Assembly: GCA_030430155.1 (NCBI GenBank)
Contig: JAUIFV010000038.1
Location: 1-32,686, forward strand
Origin: Gammaproteobacteria bacterium
GTDB taxonomy: Bacteria; Pseudomonadota; Gammaproteobacteria; Xanthomonadales; SZUA-5
Length of the DNA stretch: 32,686 nt
Reading direction: 5' to 3'
In this document: in pieces, positions 1-6,793 of the stretch
Layout: every line of letters begins with the position of its first letter
Position numbering within the stretch: position 1 is the first letter of the stretch
Made by a program: the position numbers and the translations under genes
The notes under the pieces: generated by a model
What the model saw: the letters and a program-made list of their open reading frames with translations, nothing else
Databases searched by the model: none
What the model was told of the DNA's origin: nothing

Positions 1-1907
1 CCGCGACCGGAGAACATTTCGATCTCCACCACCGCGTTCTGGGTGATCGGTGCGCTGCCGAACAGCCACAGCTGGGTGCCGCTGCCGTCGTTGAGGTAGG
101 TGTAGTTGGCGGCCAACAGCTCCGGCGGACCGGAGGCGCGCTGCAGCACCGAGAAGAACACACCCTCGCCGGACTGCGCCGCATTGAACCAGGTCAACGG
201 GAAGCGAGTTTCGAAGGCTGTGCCGCCGGGATTGTCGATGCTGCCGCAGTAGCTCTCGCCGGCGAGCAGGACCTCGGCCGGGCGCAGGAACAGGTAGCCG
301 TCGTTGCCGCCGTCAGCGTCGACAAGGCGAATCCGCAGCAGATTGCAGGCCAGCAGATCAGCTTGCGCGCTGCCCCAGGGCGGCAGCATCACGTTGCTTG
401 GATTGGAGGTACTGTTGAAGGCGCCGCCCACCGTGCGCAGCACCGGCAATTGCGCGCCGCCGTTGACGATCGTGCCCTGGGCGATCAGCCACAACGCCTC
501 GTTGGCCGGCATGGCCGGATCCGACTCATAGCCGAAGAAGGTCGCGATCAGCTCGATGTCGCCGTTGGCGCGCTGCACCAGATCCAGGAACCAACCCTCG
601 CCGCCGCTGCCATCGGCGTTGATCCAGGTGCCGCGCGGCAGGTCGGCCGGATCGATGAAGTCGCTCAAGCGATAGCGCTGCAGTTCCACCGGCGCCGCGC
701 CGCCGCTGAACAGCGACGGTCCCCAGGCCAGCACCACCGCGCCGGTGTGTGAGACCGCCACCGCCGAACGTGTTCCGCTGGCCGCGCTGATGCTCTCGGT
801 CACGCTTTGCTGCAGCTGCAGCTGGGCGTCGACCAGGGCCAGATTCACCGTCGTGTTGTTGCTCACCCAGGTCGCCAGCACGCCGCCGAAGCCGATGCAG
901 GCCAGATCTACCGGCCCGTCGGAGCTGCCCAGATTGAGCAGCTCGAACTGGCCGTCCAAATATCGTGCCAGCACCGCCTGACCGGCATCATCGGTCCAGC
1001 TCATCCAGGCCGCTGCCCGTCCGGGCGCCGTGCACAGATCGATGTTGCTCAGGAATGCGGCGCGACTGCTCTCGACCTGGACCACGCTGCCGGGCGGGTT
1101 GTCGTCGTCGCGGTCGGCGTCGGCGTCGATGATCACCAGCGTGGGAACCGCATCGGGCAGCGCGTGATAGGCGGTCAGCCGGCGGCCGTCGTCCAGATCG
1201 GCCGAAACACCGTAGGGCAGCGCTGCCACCGGGCCGCTGACCTTCTGCCGCAAGGTCGGCGACAGCTCGATGATCGGACCGCGGATGATCACCGGCGGGA
1301 CCAGCGGACCGAAGGGATTGGGCAGCGGGAAGTCGATCGCCACCTCGAAGCGTATGGTTCGCCGGTCCTGGCAGTGCACGGTCACGATCACGATGTCCAC
1401 CAGCAGCAGTTCATCGCTTGGGTAGCCAAATTTGCGCGCGGAAACCAAACCATTACTGGTGTCGGTGACGCTGAAGGTGTTGACCTGGCAGTCGGTATCC
1501 GACAGCAGCTGGGCAATGTCCCTGCCCTGCAGCATGAAGGCCTTGGCCTCGCTCGCCACTACCACTCGAGCCATCGCCAGCCCACTGCCGGTGCTGGCCA
1601 CCACGCCCAGCCGACCAATCGGACTGACGCTGATCTGCGGCGGCAGGGCCAGTCCGCTGAGCGGAGCCAGATCCAGCTCGGAGGCCGCGCCATCGGCCTC
1701 GATCAGTCGGGCCCGAGGCGCGCTGTCGGCGTAGCCGATGCCGATGACGTCGTCGGCGCCTAGCGCCAGGCCGCCGTCAAAGCGCGCCTGGCTGGCCGCC
1801 TCGGCGACCACGATACGCTCGCCTTGGCGGGCCAGCTCGGCCGTATGGCCGGCGCTGCAGACGAGCAGGGACAGGCCAATTAGCAGGGTACGTGTGATCA
1901 ATCCCAC
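1..1907 (-). CDS. Exported repeat-domain protein, paralogue 1 (3' end outside window)
   Basis: The frame is open from a GTG at 1907 to the left window edge: 635 complete codons with no stop. The start follows GAGGAG with six bases between, and the N-terminus (GLITRTLLIGLSLLVCSAG) is a typical signal peptide. The protein is clearly homologous to the full-length 690-residue product of the next gene upstream, and about 55 C-terminal residues lie outside the window. The C-terminal half carries two copies of a module of the form W-x-N-x3-SG-(G)EG-x-F, at GTWINADGSGGEGWF and LTWFNAAQSGEGVFF. Similar modules are common in secreted proteins of Xanthomonadales-type bacteria, with no function known to me. 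The first ~250 residues are much more diverged from the paralogue than the rest. The start lies 52 bases after the paralogue's stop on the same strand, so the two are probably co-transcribed. Function is unknown; export is inferred from the signal peptide. Confidence 0.85.
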   Translation of the reverse strand, partial: MGLITRTLLIGLSLLVCSAGHTAELARQGERIVVAEAASQARFDGGLALGADDVIGIGYADSAPRARLIEADGAASELDLAPLSGLALPPQISVSPIGRLGVVASTGSGLAMARVVVASEAKAFMLQGRDIAQLLSDTDCQVNTFSVTDTSNGLVSARKFGYPSDELLLVDIVIVTVHCQDRRTIRFEVAIDFPLPNPFGPLVPPVIIRGPIIELSPTLRQKVSGPVAALPYGVSADLDDGRRLTAYHALPDAVPTLVIIDADADRDDDNPPGSVVQVESSRAAFLSNIDLCTAPGRAAAWMSWTDDAGQAVLARYLDGQFELLNLGSSDGPVDLACIGFGGVLATWVSNNTTVNLALVDAQLQLQQSVTESISAASGTRSAVAVSHTGAVVLAWGPSLFSGGAAPVELQRYRLSDFIDPADLPRGTWINADGSGGEGWFLDLVQRANGDIELIATFFGYESDPAMPANEALWLIAQGTIVNGGAQLPVLRTVGGAFNSTSNPSNVMLPPWGSAQADLLACNLLRIRLVDADGGNDGYLFLRPAEVLLAGESYCGSIDNPGGTAFETRFPLTWFNAAQSGEGVFFSVLQRASGPPELLAANYTYLNDGSGTQLWLFGSAPITQNAVVEIEMFSGR

Positions 1908-1959
1908 CGTGTTCTCCTCAAACTTTGCGTCGCCCGGATCGGCGCATCGCCAGGCGTGC

Positions 1960-4032
1960 TCAACCGCAGGGGTCTTCGGTCAAGTTGGCCAAAGTCACCG
2001 GCTCCATGGTCACGCTGCCGGCCCCGAAGCGCGCCGATTCATCCCAACTGGCCACCAGTTGATTGCACAGTGTGCGCTCCACCCGCATGGTTCCCCAAGA
2101 GGTGAGCTGCGACGCGTTGGTGTCGAAATTGGCGCCAAAGCCGGTGCCGCGACCGGAGAACATTTCGATATCCACCACCGCGTTCTGGGTGATCGGTGCG
2201 CTGCCGAACAGCCACAGCTGGGTGCCGCTGCCGTCGTTGAGGTAGGTGTAGTTGGCGGCCAGCAGCTCCGGCGGGCCAGAGGCGCGCTGCAGCACCGAGA
2301 AGAAGATGCCCTCGCCGGACTGTGTGGCGTTGAACCAGGTCAGCGGGAAGCGTGTCTCGAAGGCGGTGCCGCCGGGATTGTCGATGCTGTTGCAGAAGCT
2401 CTCGCCGGCGAGCAGGACCTCGGCGGGCTGCAGGAAGAAGTAGCCGACATTGCTGCCGTTGCCATCAACCACGGCGATACGCAGCAGATTGCAGCCCAGC
2501 AGATCGGCCCGCGCGCTGCCCCAGGGCGGCAGCATCACGTTGCCGGGATTGGATGTGCTGTTGAAGGCGCCGCCGACCGTCCGCAGCACTGGCATCTGCG
2601 CGCTGCCGTTGACGATCACCCCCTGGGCGATCAGCCACATCGCCTCGTTTGCCGGCATGGCCGGATCCGACTCGTAGCCGAAGAAAGTCGCGATCAGCTC
2701 AATGTCGCCGTTGCCGCGCTGCACCAGATCCAGGAACCAGCCCTCGCCGCCGCTGCCGTCGACGTTGATCCAGGTGCCGCGCGGCAAATCGGCCGGGTCG
2801 ATGAAGTTGCTCAGCCGGTAGCGCTGCAGCTGCAGCGGCGCGCCACTGCCGGAGAACAGCGAGGGCCCCCAAACCAGCGCCACCAAGCCGCTGTGAGAGA
2901 CGGCCACAGCCGAGCGGGTGGCGCTGGCGGCATTGATGGACTCAGTGCTTTGGCCAACCGTTTGCATGCTTTGGTCGACCAAAGCCAGGTTGACCGTGCT
3001 ATTGCCGCTCACCCAAGTAATCAGCACCTCGCCCCAAGCCGTGCAGGCCAGATCTACCGGGCCGTCTGAAGCACCCAGGGTCATCAGATCAAGCGCCCCA
3101 TCGGCGTAGCGGGAGAGCACCGCCTGGCCATTGCTGTTGGTCCAGGCCAGCCAGGCATAGGCTCGGCCCGGGGAGCTGCACAGTTCAATGTTGCTGGAAA
3201 ACGCGGCCCGACTGGTGGCCGGCTGGACCACGCTTCCAGGCGGGTCGCGATCATCATCGGCGGCGCCAGGGTCGATTACCACCAGCGTGGGCACCGCATC
3301 GGGCGCGGCGATATAGGCGGCCAGCTCGGTACCGTCAGTCAGATCAGCGGCCTGACCACCAGGGATCACGGCAATCGGCCCGGAAACCTTGGCCTGGCGC
3401 GAGTTCGGTGAGATATCCCGCGGTTGACCTTGTCGCACGACCGTGTCGCCATTGGCGTCGATACCGATTACAAAGCGGAAGCGATAGTTCTTCCGGTCCT
3501 GGCAATGCACGAAGATGGTGAAGCGGCGCACCCGGGTTACCGCGTTGTCGCCGAAGTAGACCGTTGTGCTACTACGGCCGCGTCGCGAACGAGCACGTTC
3601 GTAGTTGGAAATCTCGCAGCCGTCCTCGATCTCGATTAGCGCCTGCTCCTCCTCCGATAGCCGCGAACGCATTTTCGCCACAGTCAGATCCGGAACGATG
3701 GGAATCTGGCTTAGCGTGGTATTGCCGGCAATCATGACGCCGAGTTGACCGAGCTCGCTGCTGGTGATTTGCGGCGCTTGGCTGCCGGCGTTAAGGCCGC
3801 TCAGATCCAAATCGCTGACACCGTTCATTCCATCTATCACCGCCGCGCGCGCCTGCAGGTCGGTCCAACCCACACCGATCTGTTCATCGACATCCACACC
3901 GACTGCGCCGCCATAGCGCGGGTTGCTGGCCGCTGCCGCGATGTCCACACGGTCGCCCTCGGCGGATAGTTCGGTCGCCTGAGCGGCGACACCCAATACG
4001 CTACAGATCAACAACAGCAAGTGGATTCTCAT
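1960..4032 (-). CDS. Exported repeat-domain protein, paralogue 2
   Basis: This is a complete 690-residue protein starting at ATG 4032, after GGGAAAG. Residues 1-20 (MRIHLLLLICSVLGVAAQAT) form a signal peptide. The region to about residue 270 is unique and includes an Arg-rich stretch (147-153) and a conserved HCQDR motif (176-180) shared with paralogue 1. Residues ~280-410 look like a repeated beta-rich segment (WLAW, ITWVS, ALVWGP). Two W-x-N/SGEG modules follow at ~419-515 and ~563-660, each ending in a W-L-(I/F) strand (MWLIAQG, LWLFGSA). Several cysteines in the secreted part could form disulfides. No catalytic motif is recognisable. It is probably an extracytoplasmic structural or binding protein, and no function is assigned. 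It lies 52 bases upstream of its paralogue and downstream of a repeat-filled spacer. Confidence 0.88.
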   Translation of the reverse strand: MRIHLLLLICSVLGVAAQATELSAEGDRVDIAAAASNPRYGGAVGVDVDEQIGVGWTDLQARAAVIDGMNGVSDLDLSGLNAGSQAPQITSSELGQLGVMIAGNTTLSQIPIVPDLTVAKMRSRLSEEEQALIEIEDGCEISNYERARSRRGRSSTTVYFGDNAVTRVRRFTIFVHCQDRKNYRFRFVIGIDANGDTVVRQGQPRDISPNSRQAKVSGPIAVIPGGQAADLTDGTELAAYIAAPDAVPTLVVIDPGAADDDRDPPGSVVQPATSRAAFSSNIELCSSPGRAYAWLAWTNSNGQAVLSRYADGALDLMTLGASDGPVDLACTAWGEVLITWVSGNSTVNLALVDQSMQTVGQSTESINAASATRSAVAVSHSGLVALVWGPSLFSGSGAPLQLQRYRLSNFIDPADLPRGTWINVDGSGGEGWFLDLVQRGNGDIELIATFFGYESDPAMPANEAMWLIAQGVIVNGSAQMPVLRTVGGAFNSTSNPGNVMLPPWGSARADLLGCNLLRIAVVDGNGSNVGYFFLQPAEVLLAGESFCNSIDNPGGTAFETRFPLTWFNATQSGEGIFFSVLQRASGPPELLAANYTYLNDGSGTQLWLFGSAPITQNAVVDIEMFSGRGTGFGANFDTNASQLTSWGTMRVERTLCNQLVASWDESARFGAGSVTMEPVTLANLTEDPCG

Positions 4033-4138
4033 GATCTTTCCCAGCCCTTGGTCGTAGAGGAATGCGCCGTCGGGATTGATCCTGTTATCGACGCTTAGTT
4101 GTCTATGCGTCGTATTGCTGCAAGAACTGCCAGCGAAG

Positions 4139-4231
4139 GGTTCAGGGCTCAGGGCTCAGGGCACAGAAGAGCAGGAGTCCCCGTGCATTTGACCTTCTGG
4201 GCCCTGGGCCCTGTGCCCTGTGCCCTGAACC
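4139..4231. repeat. Heptad-repeat palindrome (family A, copy 1)
   Basis: The left arm (4139-4167) holds three 7-base units of the form AGGGCNC (AGGGCTC, AGGGCTC, AGGGCAC). The right arm (4196-4231) holds four complementary units (TGGGCCC, TGGGCCC, TGTGCCC, TGTGCCC). The outer ends GGTTC/GAACC pair perfectly. The ~28-base centre begins with AGAAGAGCA, which recurs next to the arm of the copy at 16855. The arms differ in unit number but are in register, so a long hairpin is possible. Confidence 0.85.
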
Positions 4232-4242
4232 ACCCAAGTCCA

Positions 4243-4326
4243 CGTAGGATGCGGTGAGGAACGAACCGCATCGGTCGCGCCCGCACACACCAACGATGCG
4301 GTTCGCTGCGCTCACCGCATCCTACG
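4243..4326. repeat. REP-like palindrome (family B, copy 1)
   Basis: The outer arms CGTAGGATGCGGTGAG (4243-4258) and CTCACCGCATCCTACG (4311-4326) are perfect inverted repeats of 16 bases. Nested inside them are GAACCGCATCG and CGATGCGGTTC, so the element can form a two-tier hairpin. Each half has the layout CGTAGG, arm, short linker, complementary arm, as in bacterial REP/BIME sequences. A related copy lies at 23743-23824. Confidence 0.85.
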
Positions 4327-4329
4327 AAA

Positions 4330-4384
4330 GCGAAGCACCATGGCGCTTCGCCTGGGCCCTAGGCCCTGGGCCCTGTGCCCTGAA
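4330..4384. repeat. Short hairpin plus half of a heptad-repeat element (family A)
   Basis: GCGAAGC (4330-4336) and GCTTCGC (4345-4351) form a small inverted repeat. It is followed at 4352-4384 by one arm of the heptad family, with units TGGGCCC, TAGGCCC, TGGGCCC and TGTGCCC ending in TGAA. Only this arm is present, so it looks like a partial copy. It fills the space up to the stop of the gene at 4399. Apart from these repeats, the 4033-4398 spacer shows no gene. Confidence 0.75.
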
Positions 4385-4398
4385 ACACCCTTAGGCAA

Positions 4399-5268
4399 TC
4401 AGCCCGCAGGCCGACTGAGCTGCACGTACCCAAAGACCACCAGGAACTGCACCAACCGATACACGAAGTGAATCAGCAGCAGCGCCACCAGGTAAATGGC
4501 GGTGGTGGGGATCAGGCGCAGCCAGGAGTAGCCGAAGGCACCGCGCAGCAGCAGCGGCACGTAAAGGAACTGCAGGGATACGGCCAGCGACCACACCGGC
4601 AGGGCTACCGGGCTGACGCCGTTGAGCAGCTGCAATAGCGGTTCAACCAGGTACGGCAGCGCGGCGTAATAGAGCATCAAGAAGGCGAACAGGTGCAGCG
4701 TGGCGACGACGTGGTCGGCGTAATAGTGATTACGGTTGAATGCCAGCAGCAGGCTCACTGCGGCGAGCATCGGCACGTGCACGATCATCATCGCCGGGGC
4801 GAAATCGTTGGCCACCTCCTGGTAGGCCGCAGCCATAGACTGCATCCCACCAGGGTAGGCTGTGGCCGCTTCACGAACCCATGCGGCGATCCATTCGCTG
4901 TAGACCTGCAGGGTGATCTGGTCGCGCAGGGTGACATTGAAGTCGGTCAGGCTGGGGGCCAGGAAATAGATCAGGTTGGCGAGCAGAAAGACCCCGATCG
5001 GGGTCAGATAGCGCTGCCGTCGCCCTTGTTGATACTCGCGACAGAGAAAGCCCGGGCGGGTGAGCAGCAGACGCAAGGTGCCGAGCACCCGTCCATCCAG
5101 GTCGGTCGCCTCGGCCAGGCTGGACTTGAGTAGCGGCCACAGCGCCCGCGCGCTGCTGTCTCGCAGGTGCTGCCCGCAGTTTCGGCAATAGCGGTCGCCA
5201 ACCGACAGTTCGGCGCCGCAGTTGGGACAGCCCGCGCCGTTCACCGAGTAAAGGCCGGCGTCGCGCAC
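4399..5268 (-). CDS. Zinc-ribbon DUF3667-family membrane protein
   Basis: The protein is 289 residues from GTG 5268. This start was chosen because frame upstream of it runs inside the neighbouring gene; GTG 5244 is an alternative. Residues 14-31 carry CPNCG and CRNCG (Cys 14, 17, 28, 31), a zinc ribbon at the cytoplasmic N-terminus. A conserved juxtamembrane stretch follows (LDGRVLGTLRLLLTRPGFL, then a YLTPIGVFLLANLIYFL membrane segment), which is characteristic of DUF3667 proteins. About five hydrophobic segments follow in total, and the central loop contains the only long polar stretch. The family has no established biochemical role. The gene starts 26 bases after the stop of the S74-type gene on the same strand, so the two probably share a transcript. 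Confidence 0.8.
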   Translation of the reverse strand: MRDAGLYSVNGAGCPNCGAELSVGDRYCRNCGQHLRDSSARALWPLLKSSLAEATDLDGRVLGTLRLLLTRPGFLCREYQQGRRQRYLTPIGVFLLANLIYFLAPSLTDFNVTLRDQITLQVYSEWIAAWVREAATAYPGGMQSMAAAYQEVANDFAPAMMIVHVPMLAAVSLLLAFNRNHYYADHVVATLHLFAFLMLYYAALPYLVEPLLQLLNGVSPVALPVWSLAVSLQFLYVPLLLRGAFGYSWLRLIPTTAIYLVALLLIHFVYRLVQFLVVFGYVQLSRPAG

Positions 5269-5293
5269 GGCGACGCCGTTGTCATACCGCGCG

Positions 5294-6700
5294 CTAACGC
5301 TGCTGCAGCTGTGCCTCGATCCTGGCCAGACGCGCTTCCAACTCGCTGATCCGCGCTTCCTTCTCGGCGACCTCGGCCTGCAACGCCTGGGTGGCAACCA
5401 TGGCCACGCCAGCCATGTCGCCGGGGGCAACGCGCTGCGGATCGCTGCCGAAGCCGAAGGCGGCGTGGAATTCCTCGGCGACCGGGCCGATATGGCGCTC
5501 GCTAGCGCCAATGTACTGCCAGGTGTAGATGGGCAGACTGGCCAGCTTTTGGAGCACGCTGTCGGCCGCCGCGGCGACCAGGTCTTCCTTCAGGCTGCGG
5601 CTGGAGCCGGTGGTCAGCATGCCGGCAATGCTCAAATTGCCAGCACCATCGAGGACCATGTTGGTGCCGCCTACGCTCATCGTCGGGCCGGCCACCTGCA
5701 GAGATGCGGTCGGCGCGGCGATGCCCAGGCCGACGTTGCCGTTGCCCGCCACTACCACCGCGTTGGTGGGCGCCAGCGGACGAATCCGGAACGGCTGGGT
5801 GTTGTTGCTGTGGTCGCGAATGGTCAAACCGACCTCGTTGCCGGTCAGATCCCAGGTTTGTGCGGGAAAGCCCAGACTGGCGGTCTGCTCCAGGCGGATG
5901 CCGGGGGTGTCACCGGTCAGCGCGTGCAGGCTGCGCAGAGGGATATTGGTGCCCACGCCGACCTTGGAGCCGGGTGCCACATACAGCGTGTTCTCGGCAC
6001 CGCCGGCTTCGACCACCAGCGGACTGGTGCCGCCGGTGCGGTCGCGGATGAAGAAGGCGTTGGCGCCGCCATTGGACGACTCATTGGCCTGAAGCTCCCA
6101 GTCGCGGTTGGGGAAGGCGCCGGAATTGGAGGTGTCGTCGAAGGTCAGCCGGGTGTTGTTCTCCTTCAGCCGCAGCGTATCGGTGCCGAAGCTCTCGGTG
6201 TTGGCGCAGTCCATCCCGATGCAGGCCGAGCCGCTGCCGCCATTGACGATCAGATCGTCATTGATGACCAAATCCTTGGCCTGACCCTTGCCCGCCCCGA
6301 CGCCGCTGACTTCGCTTTCGCTGGCACGAACCAGCGCACCGCCATTGAGGGTGATCACGCCGAAGCGCACCGGCACCGCCTGCGGCCAGCCACGCGGCAG
6401 GCTATCGGAACTGGCCTCGCGCCCGGCGCGAGCGGCCGCCTGCAGACTGAGGCTGACGTTGGCGCTTTGGATGATCTGCCACTTGTACTGACCGTCCGGC
6501 AGATTGATCGCGCGAGCCAACGCCGCTTCCACGCTGGCGTCGCTGGCGCGCGAGAACTGCGTTTCCAGGATGCGCCCGTCGGGCGTTTGCAATCGCACGA
6601 GTGCGCCGCCCGCAGTGTTGTCATTGCCGCCTAGTCCCTGCGCCAACAGCGGTGCACTGGCCAGGCTCAGGGCAATGGAAAGAAGGATGGCTTTGTTCAT
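5294..6700 (-). CDS. Exported tail-spike-like protein with S74-type intramolecular chaperone domain
   Basis: The protein is 468 residues from ATG 6700; an in-frame GTG lies nine bases upstream. Residues ~1-20 (NKAILLSIALSLASAPLLAQ) are a signal peptide. The middle contains degenerate tail-fibre strands of the GNVGIGTxxPxAxLxV type (KVGVGTNIPLRSLHA, NVGLGIAAPTASLQV). From ~362 comes a peptidase S74/endosialidase chaperone-like domain (SSRSLKEDL, then LPIYTWQYIG, HIGPVAEEFHAAFG, GVAMVATQALQAE). The last ~28 residues are a heptad-rich coiled coil (EKEARISELEARLARIEAQL). In S74 proteins this domain trimerises the fibre and may cleave itself with a Ser-Lys pair; the serines and lysine of SSRSLK are plausible equivalents. 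The signal peptide and lack of phage neighbours suggest a host surface fibre rather than a prophage remnant. Confidence 0.82.
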   Translation of the reverse strand: MNKAILLSIALSLASAPLLAQGLGGNDNTAGGALVRLQTPDGRILETQFSRASDASVEAALARAINLPDGQYKWQIIQSANVSLSLQAAARAGREASSDSLPRGWPQAVPVRFGVITLNGGALVRASESEVSGVGAGKGQAKDLVINDDLIVNGGSGSACIGMDCANTESFGTDTLRLKENNTRLTFDDTSNSGAFPNRDWELQANESSNGGANAFFIRDRTGGTSPLVVEAGGAENTLYVAPGSKVGVGTNIPLRSLHALTGDTPGIRLEQTASLGFPAQTWDLTGNEVGLTIRDHSNNTQPFRIRPLAPTNAVVVAGNGNVGLGIAAPTASLQVAGPTMSVGGTNMVLDGAGNLSIAGMLTTGSSRSLKEDLVAAAADSVLQKLASLPIYTWQYIGASERHIGPVAEEFHAAFGFGSDPQRVAPGDMAGVAMVATQALQAEVAEKEARISELEARLARIEAQLQQR

Positions 6701-6793
6701 GATCAACACCGCTGCAGGTCGTGTGGATCGCTGAGTTTAGCGGCATTCGTTGGCTGCTGCAGTCCCTGAGGAGGCGTTCAACGGCGTGCGCAG

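Noticed and set aside
1-1907. The left paralogue as a pseudogene truncated at its 3' end
   Set aside because: The frame is open and matches its paralogue residue by residue up to the window edge, so the truncation is an artefact of the window.
1738-3069. A 443-codon plus-strand frame over the exported paralogues
   Set aside because: It runs across the intergenic gap and both antisense genes, and similar frames recur in both paralogues because the DNA is duplicated. It has no signal peptide or domain.
4139-4384. Possible CRISPR array in the repeat-rich spacer
   Set aside because: The units are 7-base contiguous heptads and inverted repeats, without regular spacers, and no cas genes are near.
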